From: Paenibacillus sinensis
GTDB taxonomy: Bacteria > Bacillota > Bacilli > Paenibacillales > Paenibacillaceae
DNA: 64,000 nucleotides
Assembly (NCBI RefSeq): GCF_019904155.1
Contig: NZ_JAHCMB010000187.1
Span: 1-64,000 of the forward strand
Direction of reading: 5' to 3'
The translations under genes were made by a program, and so were the position numbers. The notes below the pieces were generated by a model that did not search any database, was not told the origin of the DNA, and saw only the letters and a program-made list of their open reading frames with translations. Shown here in pieces: positions 42,010 to 50,145 of this stretch; position 1 is the first letter of the stretch; each line of letters starts with the position of its first letter.

Positions 42010-42051
42010 AAAAGCGGCCCTTCCGAATGTTTCGGAATGGGCCGCTTCTTT
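42010..42051. terminator. bidirectional terminator
   Basis: AAGCGGCCC and TTCCGAA pair with TTCGGAA and GGGCCGCTT, with an A-run before and CTTT after. It serves the small membrane gene and the converging yezD. Confidence 0.85.
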
Positions 42052-42156
42052 CGAGTTGGCATGCATGACGGTCTTCTGCGTCCGGTATAAGATACCATAG
42101 ATAGGATTACAAGCAGGGTATGATTGCAGTAATGAATGATGAATCCGTTTCGTAAG

Positions 42157-42372
42157 TTATCCTCTTCCCGCGGCGCGGGCGTCCTGACGCCGTCCTCCCG
42201 CATCCCCGCTGTGCCTAGCAGGGGTATTCTCGAACCGCTTACGCTCCGTACGTTCCATCTGCACAATCTGACCCTCATGGACTACGATGTGCAGAGAACC
42301 GAATTCCATGTCGTCCAACAGCCCCGCAATTCTCTCGAGCCAAATCCCGTCTACCTTCAGCGGTTTAGCCAT
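42157..42372 (-). CDS. yezD: YezD family protein (DUF2292)
   Basis: 71 residues with RBS GGGAGG. The part starting MAKPLKVDGIWLERIAGLLD and continuing through MEFGSLHIVVHEGQIVQMER to TERKRF is the complete YezD family. A 25-residue Gly/Arg-rich tail follows that is longer than usual. YezD is often found with sulfate or sulfonate uptake genes in Bacillales, as here; a role in sulfur metabolism is presumed, not proven. It has its own promoter at 42458-42486. Confidence 0.85.
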   Translation of the reverse strand: MAKPLKVDGIWLERIAGLLDDMEFGSLHIVVHEGQIVQMERTERKRFENTPARHSGDAGGRRQDARAAGRG

Positions 42373-42457
42373 GCTTTAAGCCTCCCTCTTTCTTAACACA
42401 GCGGATATGATTTCCGGCACTACAAAACCTTGATTTCCAAGTTGTATACTATGATTT

Positions 42458-42486
42458 AAATTAGCACGATGCCTTTTTTCTGTCAA
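42458..42486 (-). promoter_or_regulatory. promoter of yezD
   Basis: On the minus strand TTGACA (42486-42481) and TAATTT (42463-42458) are 17 bases apart, about 85 bases before the yezD start codon. Confidence 0.6.
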
Positions 42487-42510
42487 TATCAAAGTATACT
42501 CTTCCCTGCA

Positions 42511-42620
42511 TTTTGCATCATTCACAAAAATAAAGACTCCATGGTGTAATATAGAGACAGACACAGCCATGCTGATCTCTATATTGCCGGTTTAAAACCG
42601 CTCCATGGAATGATGCAAAA
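42511..42620. repeat. nested inverted-repeat element between cysW and yezD
   Basis: Outer arms TTTTGCATCATTC (42511-42523) and GAATGATGCAAAA (42608-42620) match perfectly. Inside lie CCATGG at 42539 and 42603, AATATAGAGA (42548-42557) with TCTCTATATT (42576-42585), and CGGTTTAAAACCG at about 42589. The 110-bp unit is AT-rich and can fold on itself over nearly its whole length. It ends just short of the cysW stop. Confidence 0.75.
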
Positions 42621-42625
42621 GACTC

Positions 42626-43489
42626 CTATTTGAGATTCTTCCGCTCCAGCCAGCCTTTGATCAGCATCGTCGCCAGCGCCAGCAGCAGCAGCAGCGAAGC
42701 GACCGCAAAGGAGGCCGAGAATTGATATTCGTTATACAAAATCTCGACATGCAGCGGCAGCGTATTCGTCTCTCCCCGGATATGGCCCGAGACGACCGAG
42801 ACGGCGCCGAATTCACCCATGGCCCGGGCGTTGCACAGAATAATGCCGTACAAGAGGCCCCATTTGATATTCGGCAGCGTCACGCGGAAGAAGACCTGCC
42901 AGCCTTTGGCGCCCAGCGTCAGCGCGGCTTCCTCCTCCTGCGTTCCCTGATCCTCCATCAAAGGAATCAATTCCCTGGCTACGAAAGGGAACGTCACGAA
43001 CAGCGTAGCCAGCACAATGCCCGGCAGCGCGAACACAATTTTAATGTCATGGGCGGCAAGCCACGGACCGAACCATCCATGAGCGCCGAAGACGAGAACG
43101 AAGATCAGGCCGCCGATGACCGGCGATACGGCAAAGGGAAGGTCGATCAGCGTGATGAGCAGTCCCTTGCCGCGAAATTTGAATTTGGTGACCGCCCAGG
43201 CCGCCGCCACGCCGAATACCGTGTTCAGCGGCACGGTAATGCCGGCGACGAGCAGCGTCAGCTTCAAGGCGGAGGCGGCGTCCGGATCTCTCAGAGCCGC
43301 CCAGTATACGCTCCAACCCTGCTTCAGCGCTTCGGTAAGCACCAGAATGAGCGGAAGCACGATCAGCCAGATCAGCACAAGGCCAGCCGCCCCGATCAGC
43401 AGCCATTTCACCGCCGTTGATTCGCTTGCAGCAGAGGATGCAGCGCGGGCTTCGCCGCGCGAGGCGCGAAGCGGTACAGTTCCTGCCAT
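42626..43489 (-). CDS. cysW: sulfate/thiosulfate ABC transporter permease CysW
   Basis: 287 residues, about six membrane helices after a 25-residue cytoplasmic N-terminus. The BPD_transp_1 domain carries the ATPase-coupling EAA loop in the form EEEAALTLGAKGWQVFFRVTLP. GEFGAVSVVSGHIRGETNTLP is diagnostic for CysW. It lies 20 bases after cysT in the operon sbp-cysT-cysW. No cysA ATPase gene lies here; it must be elsewhere. Confidence 0.92.
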   Translation of the reverse strand: MAGTVPLRASRGEARAASSAASESTAVKWLLIGAAGLVLIWLIVLPLILVLTEALKQGWSVYWAALRDPDAASALKLTLLVAGITVPLNTVFGVAAAWAVTKFKFRGKGLLITLIDLPFAVSPVIGGLIFVLVFGAHGWFGPWLAAHDIKIVFALPGIVLATLFVTFPFVARELIPLMEDQGTQEEEAALTLGAKGWQVFFRVTLPNIKWGLLYGIILCNARAMGEFGAVSVVSGHIRGETNTLPLHVEILYNEYQFSASFAVASLLLLLALATMLIKGWLERKNLK

Positions 43490-43509
43490 GGTTTACTCCT
43501 CCTTCCCCG

Positions 43510-44346
43510 TCATCTCGAGCGGTTATGCGTCCAGCGCTGCAGCAGATTGATAACCAGGATCATCGCAAAGGAAATCAGCAGCAGAATCATCGCCACTGCC
43601 GTCGCCCCGGCATAATCGTACTGCTCCAGCTTCGACATGATGAGCAGCGGCGCGATTTCCGTGCGCATCGGCATATTCCCCGAGATGAACACGACGGAGC
43701 CGTATTCACCGATCCCTCTGGCGAAAGCCAGCGCAAATCCGGTGAGCAGCGGCGGGATCAGCTCCGGCAGTATTACTTTGCGGAAGATCCGCCAGCGTCC
43801 CGCGCCGAGCGTGGCCGCCGCCTCTTCCGTGTCTCGCTCCATATCCTCCAGCACGGGCTGAACGGTGCGCACGACGAACGGAATGCCGATGAACATCAAT
43901 GCCAGTGTAATGCCGAGCGGCGTATAAGCGATCTTGAGACCAAGCGGCTCAAGCTTAGAGCCGATCCAGCCGTTAGTGGAATAGAGCGCCGTCAGCGACA
44001 CACCCGCAACCGCCGTCGGCAGCGCGAACGGCAGGTCGATCAGGGCGTCGAAGATCCGCTTGCCCGGGAAGCGGTAGCGCGCCAGCACCCAGGCCAGGAG
44101 CAGGCCCAGCACCCCGTCGGCCAGGGCCGCAGCGGCGGCCGTCGACAGGCTGACCCGGTAGGAGGCCAGCACCCGGGGGTCTGACGCCACGTCCCATAGC
44201 TTCGACAGCGTCAGTCCCGTAGAATTGAACAACAGCGCCGCCAGCGGGATCAGTACAACGAGACTCAAATACAGAACCGTATAGCCCATTGTAAGTCCGA
44301 ATCCCGGTAGCGTGCCGCGCCGGACCGTTTTGGCAGTGACATTCAT
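43510..44346 (-). CDS. cysT: sulfate/thiosulfate ABC transporter permease CysT
   Basis: 278 residues with about six membrane helices. FGLTMGYTVLYLSLVVLIPL opens the domain, LIDLPFALPTAVAGVSLTALY is the CysT signature, and the EAA loop reads TEEAAATLGAGRWRIFRKVILPE. GEYGSVVFISGNMP follows near the end. It forms the membrane channel with CysW. Confidence 0.92.
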   Translation of the reverse strand: MNVTAKTVRRGTLPGFGLTMGYTVLYLSLVVLIPLAALLFNSTGLTLSKLWDVASDPRVLASYRVSLSTAAAAALADGVLGLLLAWVLARYRFPGKRIFDALIDLPFALPTAVAGVSLTALYSTNGWIGSKLEPLGLKIAYTPLGITLALMFIGIPFVVRTVQPVLEDMERDTEEAAATLGAGRWRIFRKVILPELIPPLLTGFALAFARGIGEYGSVVFISGNMPMRTEIAPLLIMSKLEQYDYAGATAVAMILLLISFAMILVINLLQRWTHNRSR

Positions 44347-44443
44347 GGCATTCGTTCATCCTTTCCTTGCGCCTTCGGCATCCGTCGGCCGATCAGCATC
44401 CCATACCGCCGCGGTCGTTTCCGCACCCGGTTGTCCTTACGTC

Positions 44444-45562
44444 TTACTTGCCGGGAACGTAAATCTTGTCGAAGACACCGCCGTCGTTAAAGAATTTCTC
44501 CTGCGTTTCCTTCCAGGTTCCGAATTTGTCGGCCAGCGTGAACAGCTTGATCTCCGGGAACTTGGATTTGTATTCTTCCTTCACGCTGTCCAGCGTTGGA
44601 CGGTAGTAGTTCTCAGCCGCGATCTTCTGGCCTTCTTCGCTGTACAGGTATTTCAGATAGGCTTCCGCCACTTCGCGCGTGCCCTTCTTGTCGACTACCT
44701 TATCGACGACAGCTACCGGCGGCTCCGCCAAAATGCTCTCCGACGGATAGACGATATCGAATTTATCCTTGCCAAGCTCGTTCACCGAGAGATAAGCCTC
44801 GTTCTCCCAGGCGATCAGCACATCACCAAGTCCCCGTTCCACGAAGGTTGTTGTCGATCCGCGCGCCCCGCTGTCCAGCACCGGCACATGCGTATACAGG
44901 TTCTTGACGAACTCCTGGGCCTTCGCCTCATCATTGTTGTTGTGATCGAGCGCGTAGCCCCATGCCGCCAGGAAGTTCCAGCGGGCTCCGCCCGAGGTCT
45001 TCGGATTCGGCGTAATGACCTGCACGTCGTCCTTCAGCAGATCCGACCAATCCTTGATGCCTTTCGGATTTCCCTTGCGGACCAGGAACACGATGGTCGA
45101 GGTGTAAGGCGAGCTGTTGTGATCGTATTTGCTCTGCCAGCCCGAATTGATCAGTCCGGCCGTCTCCAGAGCATCGATATCATATCCAAGCGCCAGCGTC
45201 ACCACGTCGGCTTCCAGCCCGTCCTGAACGGAACGGCTCTGCTTGCCGGAACCGCCATGCGACTGCTTGATCGTTACTTTTTGTCCGTGTTCTTTCTCCC
45301 AATAAGCCGAGAAGGCTTTGTTGTAGCTTTCGTACAGTTCGCGAGTCGGGTCATAGGATACGTTCAGCAGCTCTACCGGGTCCTTCGACGCCGGAGCCGT
45401 CGATGCCGCCGCCGACGCCGGAGCCGCGCTGCCCGCACCTGCGGAAGCTCCGGCTGACGACGATGCGCCGTTCTCCGAATTGTTTCCGCCGCAAGCCGCA
45501 AGCCCCGTCGTAAGCAGCAGCGCAAACCCCGTCAGCAATCCTTTTCTCCATCCTTTTTTCAT
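44444..45562 (-). CDS. sbp: sulfate-binding lipoprotein
   Basis: 372 residues from ATG 45562 (RBS GGGGAG, eight bases before); GTG at 45571 is an in-frame alternative. Lipoprotein signal with LAAC as lipobox, then a Ser/Ala/Gly linker to about residue 60. The binding domain shows LLNVSYDPTRELYESYN, IKQSHGGSGKQSRSV, DVVTLALGYDID and VITPNPKTSGGARWNFL, all diagnostic of the Sbp/CysP family. It captures sulfate or thiosulfate outside the membrane for CysTW. First gene of the operon, behind a leader with terminator. Confidence 0.93.
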   Translation of the reverse strand: MKKGWRKGLLTGFALLLTTGLAACGGNNSENGASSSAGASAGAGSAAPASAAASTAPASKDPVELLNVSYDPTRELYESYNKAFSAYWEKEHGQKVTIKQSHGGSGKQSRSVQDGLEADVVTLALGYDIDALETAGLINSGWQSKYDHNSSPYTSTIVFLVRKGNPKGIKDWSDLLKDDVQVITPNPKTSGGARWNFLAAWGYALDHNNNDEAKAQEFVKNLYTHVPVLDSGARGSTTTFVERGLGDVLIAWENEAYLSVNELGKDKFDIVYPSESILAEPPVAVVDKVVDKKGTREVAEAYLKYLYSEEGQKIAAENYYRPTLDSVKEEYKSKFPEIKLFTLADKFGTWKETQEKFFNDGGVFDKIYVPGK

Positions 45563-45610
45563 CTTCAACACTCCCCCGTTTTTTAGGTTTTCTTCCCTGA
45601 CATCCCCGTT

Positions 45611-45685
45611 TTAGTTGCAAAAAAAGACAGAGGAACCCCGTAGGCGCGCAAGGAGGCTAAAAAAGCCGCTATACGTCCTTAACAT
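45611..45685 (-). CDS. leader peptide of the sulfate operon, 24 residues
   Basis: ATG 45685 directly follows GGAGGAACCC, an ideal RBS. The peptide reads MLRTYSGFFSLLARLRGSSV then FFCN and stops at 45611. It overlaps the whole 3' arm and U-run of the leader terminator, and the RBS is part of the 5' arm, so translation and termination exclude each other. A Cys codon stands second from last. Role inferred from layout. Confidence 0.5.
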   Translation of the reverse strand: MLRTYSGFFSLLARLRGSSVFFCN

Positions 45686-45694
45686 GGGTTCCTC
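45619..45694 (-). terminator. leader terminator (attenuator) of sbp-cysT-cysW
   Basis: On the minus strand GAGGAACCC (45694-45686) pairs with GGGTTCCTC (45638-45630) over nine base pairs. The loop contains GGCT/AGCC, and TTTTTTT follows after CTG and TC. It lies between the promoter and sbp. Confidence 0.7.
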
Positions 45695-45752
45695 CGTCGG
45701 TACGGTAAGAACAATATTTATTATTCCTACCCAATTAGTGGGTTATGGACTT

Positions 45753-45781
45753 ATAATACTGTCGCTCTCCCTTGTTGTCAA
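45753..45781 (-). promoter_or_regulatory. promoter of the sulfate operon
   Basis: TTGACA (45781-45776) and TATTAT (45758-45753) are 17 bases apart. A short inverted repeat, ACCCA/TGGGT at 45729-45743, covers the region just after the start point and could bind a sulfur regulator such as CymR; that assignment is a guess. Confidence 0.75.
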
Positions 45782-45830
45782 CCTTTTATTTGCAAAAAAT
45801 AGGCTTCCGCCAATGGGAGCAGACACCTTC

Positions 45831-46688
45831 TTACCACATCCGCCGCACGGCCTTGGCAAGCCCTCTTCCCTGCGCTCTTCCGGCTGTTGCAGCCGGACCT
45901 CTTCGGCTTGGATCGTACGGATTGGGACCGATTGCTTCAGCGCTATTCGCATCTGGAACGATCAGGCTCACCTTCGAGGCTTGCTCCAAGGCCGCCACAT
46001 CTTCAGCCGCCCCCGGAATCAAGCCGTATCCTCCAGGCATCGGAGCCAGGATCACGATTCGCTCGTACCCCTCCGCCAGACGCGCATTGGCCGGTGAGAC
46101 CATGCCTCCGTCAATCCACGCCCTGCCTCCGGCATGCACAACCGGCCAGACTCCCGGAACTGCGCCGCTTGCGCTCACCGCTTCAATCAGGGACAGGCCT
46201 GATTCCTTGCCCAGGACATGAAGCGCTCCGGTATCCGCATCAATGGCGGTTACCCGGAGCTTCTCCGGCCATTCCTCCGTCTTCAGCCGGGCCTGCACCG
46301 CCTTGCGGCGAAGCTCGGGAGACACCGGAGCGGGAAATCGCTTGGCCAGTTCTCCAAAGGCAAGTCCAACTTTCCCGGGGTCGCTCCCTCCCGTAATGAA
46401 CGCGTTCCGCCAGGCCTCCCGGACTTCGGCCCCTGCGGATGCTGAAATCTCCGCTTCCGCCGGCTCCGATTGGGCAGCGAACAGCTCGCCCAAGCTGCTG
46501 CCGGAAGCCAGAGCGGCTCCGACAAAGGAACCCGCCGATGTTCCGAATACCGCTTCCGCCTTTCCGAGATCAACCCCGGCCTCGGACAGGCCCAGCAGTA
46601 CGCCGATCTCCCAGGCCATTCCCGTTACCCCGCCGCCGCCCAGGACCGCTGCGCGCATCCCGGCTTCCGGCTGTATGGATTCATGCAT
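45831..46688 (-). CDS. patatin-like phospholipase
   Basis: 285 residues with RBS GGAGCTGAAGGAAT. The oxyanion motif is GGGGVTGMAWE near 17, the nucleophile elbow GTSAGS (Ser in GxSxG) near 50, and the catalytic Asp lies in WIDGGM. This is a Ser-Asp dyad lipid acyl hydrolase, probably cytoplasmic since no signal is present. The 46689-46983 gap to the MerR gene carries no other gene. Confidence 0.85.
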   Translation of the reverse strand: MHESIQPEAGMRAAVLGGGGVTGMAWEIGVLLGLSEAGVDLGKAEAVFGTSAGSFVGAALASGSSLGELFAAQSEPAEAEISASAGAEVREAWRNAFITGGSDPGKVGLAFGELAKRFPAPVSPELRRKAVQARLKTEEWPEKLRVTAIDADTGALHVLGKESGLSLIEAVSASGAVPGVWPVVHAGGRAWIDGGMVSPANARLAEGYERIVILAPMPGGYGLIPGAAEDVAALEQASKVSLIVPDANSAEAIGPNPYDPSRRGPAATAGRAQGRGLAKAVRRMW

Positions 46689-46983
46689 ATTCCTTCAGCT
46701 CCCTATATGATTGTGAATGTCAGCCCCGGCTGCTGCTCGGGCAGTCTCTCTCTGCGCATCGTGCATCATGTGTCGTATATCGTATACATCGCGCACCGTT
46801 CGCCTCGTTTAAGGTTTAAGTTGTCCGAACGGAATCTTCTGATCCGGCAAAAGGCAAATGAGGGCAGATAGAGGCAAATGTTAACTGTTCCCCAAGCTCT
46901 TGTCACCGGTCCGGGCTGCGGTTACAGTATAAACTATAAAGTATACTTGAAGGTCAAATCCTTTTCTGTATAAGGAGAGTACG

Positions 46984-47385
46984 GTGAAGATTCAGACATT
47001 AACCCAAATTAGCGGTCTCAGCGCGCCGGCCATCCGTTATTACGAGAAGGAGGGGCTGCTGGACGAGCGTCATGTCCGGCGGGAAGCGAATAATTACCGC
47101 GAATATACGGAAGAAGCCGCAGAGCATCTACTGTTGATCAAGAGGCTTCAATCCGCGGGATTTACGCTGTCCGAGCTTAAGAAGCTGATCCGGGAGAATG
47201 ATGCCCACGGCTTGTCTCTGCCCAAGGTTATCGAGCTTCTTCAGGAGAAAATCTCGGAAATCGGCAGGAAGCAGGCCGAGCAGGAGCAGGTTCAGGGGCT
47301 GCTCTCCCGGATGCTCCGGAACAAGCTCGCCCGGCTGAAATCGGGTGCCGGAGCGCCTGAGGACGATCTCTTCCAAGGCCGCTAG
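46984..47385 (+). CDS. MerR family transcriptional regulator
   Basis: 133 residues, GTG start with RBS AAGGAGAG. The N-terminal winged HTH reads IQTLTQISGLSAPAIRYYEKEGLL; a dimerisation coiled coil spans about 75-115. No metal-binding Cys set is visible, so it is not a mercury- or copper-type sensor. The upstream AT-rich stretch ACTATAAAGTATACTTGAAG (about 46934) may be the operator. The large hydrolase 131 bases downstream is the likely target. Confidence 0.85.
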   Translation: MKIQTLTQISGLSAPAIRYYEKEGLLDERHVRREANNYREYTEEAAEHLLLIKRLQSAGFTLSELKKLIRENDAHGLSLPKVIELLQEKISEIGRKQAEQEQVQGLLSRMLRNKLARLKSGAGAPEDDLFQGR

Positions 47386-47516
47386 CCGCGAAGGGGCATG
47401 CTTGATCCGGATGTGGAGCGTGGACGGAATGATTCGGATATTCGAATGATGCAACATGCTGACACATCTTAGATACGGGGACTGTTGTCCTACACCAACC
47501 GGGGGAAGAAGAACTC

Positions 47517-49823
47517 ATGAATATTGAACTCAGGCTGCCGCCCGCGCCGCCGGAGAGACGGCGGCACAGACGCGCGGCGCAATGGTTGGCGCGCCGGCTT
47601 CGGGACACGGCGCGCTATGATACGCCTTTATGGCGGGGAGCCCTGCTGGGCCCCTGGCTGATCGGCTTCGCAGCGTTCACCGCCGTCCTCCTCGGCATGC
47701 CGACAGGCTTCGGCAGGCCCTTCGACCTGATGCTCGCGGCTGCGGCGGCCGCGATCCTCCTGGCGGCCGCCGGCTACCCTGCCGCCGCGCTTCTGTCGCT
47801 GCTGGGCCTGCGGCTGCCCCGCCTGTTCGCCGCCTGCGTGCTGGCCAGCACCGGCGCTGTTCTCGTTATCCTGCTCAGCTCGGATATCGCACTTCCCGCC
47901 GCCGCGGCCACCGCGGCAGCAGCGGGAGCAGCCGCCGCAATCGGCGGCTGGGCCTGCGGCCTGATCCGCACCGGCCGGCGGCTGCCGGGCCTGGCGCTTC
48001 TGGCCGCGCTTGCCGGCGCCCTCCTCCTGATACCCGGAGGGCCGGCTTTTCAGGCCGGGTTCACTGCGGAATCCGGCGCAGATGACAGAGACGAAGCGGG
48101 CAGCATCGCAGCTGCCGGCACTGTAGACCCGCTGACGGCGCCCAACCCCGGATTGCCCGGATCATATGCTTATCGCACTTTCACCTACGGCAGCGGCTCC
48201 GACCGGCACCGCCCTGAATTTGGCGCGCAGGCCGAGCTGATCTCGGAGACGGCGGACGCCTCCTCCTACACGAGCGGATGGACGCGGCTGCGCACCTGGT
48301 TCTGGGGCTTTGGCCCGGATGCGCTGCCGCTGAACGGAAGAGTCTGGATGCCGGAGGGTGACGGACCTTTTCCCCTGGTGCTCATCGTCCACGGCAATCA
48401 CAGCATGGAGGAATTCTCTGACAGCGGGTATGCCTATCTCGGAGAGCTTCTGGCAAGCCGCGGCTTCATTGCCATATCGGTGGACGAGAATTTTCTGAAC
48501 TATTCCGCCTGGTCGGGCATTCCGGAGAACGACTACAAGCTGCGGGCCTGGATCATCCTGAAGCATCTGGAGCAGCTTGCGGCGTATGGCGATACGCCAG
48601 GCAACCCTTTCTACGGCAAAATCGATTATTCCCGTACCGCCCTGATCGGCCACAGCCGGGGTGGCCAAGCTGTAGCCATGGCGACCGACGCCGAGCGCTG
48701 GTTCAGTTCCGATCCCGTGCTGCTCTCATCGGAGCGCTTCCGGATCTCGGCCGTAGCCGCTCTGGCCCCGACCGACCAGACGGTAGACGGAGAGCAGGCC
48801 GAGCTGCAAAATATAAGTTATTTGACGCTGCACGGCGCCCATGACGGAGATGTGCATAATTTCTATGGGGATCGGCAATATGTCCGGGCCTTCTACTTGC
48901 CGGACAGCACCGCCTTCAAGTCGTCGCTATATATCGGCGGGGCAAACCACAGCCAGTTCAATACCGGTTGGGGGCTGAATGATCTGTCGCCGCCCGCCGG
49001 CCTGTTTCTAAGCCGGAGCGATATTATGGAAGGAGATGAGCAGCGGCGGATAGCCAAAGTGTATATTGGCGCCTTTCTGGAGACGACGCTGCACGGCAAC
49101 CGCGCCTATTCCGGCCTGTTTCAGGACTACCGCAGCGGACTTTCATGGCTTCCTGCCGGGACGTCCTATTTCAATCGCTACCAGGACGGCGCGCTGACTC
49201 TGATCGCCGGCTTTGACGAAGACAGGGATTCCGATACGGCTGATCTTGGGGCCTCGGCAGCTTCCGCCGGACTTCGCATTACCGAAGAGATCATCAAGGA
49301 CCGGGATGGCGGAAGCAAGGACGCCTATGGCGTTCGGCTGGAGCGCAGCACGGCCCCGGATTCCAAGTCAGAAGGCTATTACCGTCTGTCGCTTCAAGCG
49401 GGGCCTGTTATAGATCAAGTGCTGTCCGAAGCGGAAGGCTTTACCTTCTCCATGTCCAATCTGAACGGACCGACCGGCTCAGAATCTCCGGAGATCGACA
49501 TCGAGCTTACCGATACCGCCGGCGCTGCCTCCCGGGTGTCATTGTCGTCGGTCATGACGCCGCTGCCCCTTCCCCAGACCCGGTTTACCCGCAGCGCCTG
49601 GCTGGAGAAGCAGATCGCTGGCGGCAAATTCGTCAGCCCCACCGAAGATGTCTTTCAAACCTACCGGATTCCGATCGCGTTGTTCCGTCAGAAGAACGCC
49701 GCCTTCGACCCGGCGCATCTGAAAGCCGTCACCTTCTACCTGCGAGGCGGCGGCGATTCGGTGATGCTTGATGATATCGGCTTTTACGGAGGCCAAGGAT
49801 CAACTCCTCTCGGCCTCCTCTAG
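47517..49823 (+). CDS. membrane-anchored alpha/beta-hydrolase
   Basis: 768 residues, RBS GGGGGAAGAAG. A basic N-terminus is followed by about five membrane helices (40-175), then a large extracellular part. The hydrolase domain (about 270-510) has LVLIVHGNHSMEE, nucleophile elbow GHSRGG, LHGAHDGDVHN and a late GANHSQFN with the probable His. The last 200 residues are beta-rich, with a galactose-binding-like end (LKAVTFYLRGGGDSVMLDDIGFYG). Upstream codons are extremely GC-rich. Substrate unknown; a surface esterase, lipase or PHB/polyester hydrolase is possible. Confidence 0.8.
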   Translation: MNIELRLPPAPPERRRHRRAAQWLARRLRDTARYDTPLWRGALLGPWLIGFAAFTAVLLGMPTGFGRPFDLMLAAAAAAILLAAAGYPAAALLSLLGLRLPRLFAACVLASTGAVLVILLSSDIALPAAAATAAAAGAAAAIGGWACGLIRTGRRLPGLALLAALAGALLLIPGGPAFQAGFTAESGADDRDEAGSIAAAGTVDPLTAPNPGLPGSYAYRTFTYGSGSDRHRPEFGAQAELISETADASSYTSGWTRLRTWFWGFGPDALPLNGRVWMPEGDGPFPLVLIVHGNHSMEEFSDSGYAYLGELLASRGFIAISVDENFLNYSAWSGIPENDYKLRAWIILKHLEQLAAYGDTPGNPFYGKIDYSRTALIGHSRGGQAVAMATDAERWFSSDPVLLSSERFRISAVAALAPTDQTVDGEQAELQNISYLTLHGAHDGDVHNFYGDRQYVRAFYLPDSTAFKSSLYIGGANHSQFNTGWGLNDLSPPAGLFLSRSDIMEGDEQRRIAKVYIGAFLETTLHGNRAYSGLFQDYRSGLSWLPAGTSYFNRYQDGALTLIAGFDEDRDSDTADLGASAASAGLRITEEIIKDRDGGSKDAYGVRLERSTAPDSKSEGYYRLSLQAGPVIDQVLSEAEGFTFSMSNLNGPTGSESPEIDIELTDTAGAASRVSLSSVMTPLPLPQTRFTRSAWLEKQIAGGKFVSPTEDVFQTYRIPIALFRQKNAAFDPAHLKAVTFYLRGGGDSVMLDDIGFYGGQGSTPLGLL

Positions 49824-49838
49824 AGGCCCCCTTACATG

Positions 49839-49876
49839 AACAGCCCTGATCCGGGGCATTCCGGATCAGGGCTGTT
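49839..49876. terminator. bidirectional terminator between hydrolase and comX-like gene
   Basis: AACAGCCCTGATCCGG pairs perfectly with CCGGATCAGGGCTGTT over 16 bases with a 6-base loop. Confidence 0.75.
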
Positions 49877-49902
49877 CGGCTTCGTTCTATATGAAGGATA
49901 AA

Positions 49903-50109
49903 TTACAGCGCTTTGACGGCAGATGCTTCCGCAACGGAGTTCCAGACGCCCAGTTCTTCAGCCTTCATGACACCGCGGTCGGCTGCGAGCGCGTCAGTCA
50001 GCGCTCTCCGTTCGATTTCGCTGATTCCGGAAAGCTCCAACTGGCCGTTCTGTACACGATGGGCTGCGGCAGAATCCTTCATCAAGCTATGGATCAGTTC
50101 TTTTAACAT
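49903..50109 (-). CDS. comX: ComX-like pheromone precursor
   Basis: 68 residues from ATG 50109 with RBS GGGGGA; a TTG five codons earlier is less likely. The leader region, MLKELIHSLMKDSAAAHRVQ followed by NGQLELSGISEIERRALTDA, fits the ComX pre-peptide pattern 'V..G...L.G(I/V)S..E..AL'. The only Trp is residue 56 (ELGVWNSV), which would be the residue prenylated by ComQ. It lies 12 residues from the C-terminus, farther than in Bacillus subtilis. It follows the comQ-like gene by 36 bases on the same strand, the order of the known cassette. Confidence 0.72.
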   Translation of the reverse strand: MLKELIHSLMKDSAAAHRVQNGQLELSGISEIERRALTDALAADRGVMKAEELGVWNSVAEASAVKAL

Positions 50110-50145
50110 GATTAATTCCCCCAATCGATTAGTTGCGCCCTTGGC

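Noticed and set aside
45572..45780. SAM (S-box) riboswitch before the sulfate operon
   Set aside because: The conserved S-box blocks (AGAGAGGTGGAGGGACTGGC and GCAACC types) are absent; a leader ORF and simple terminator are seen instead.
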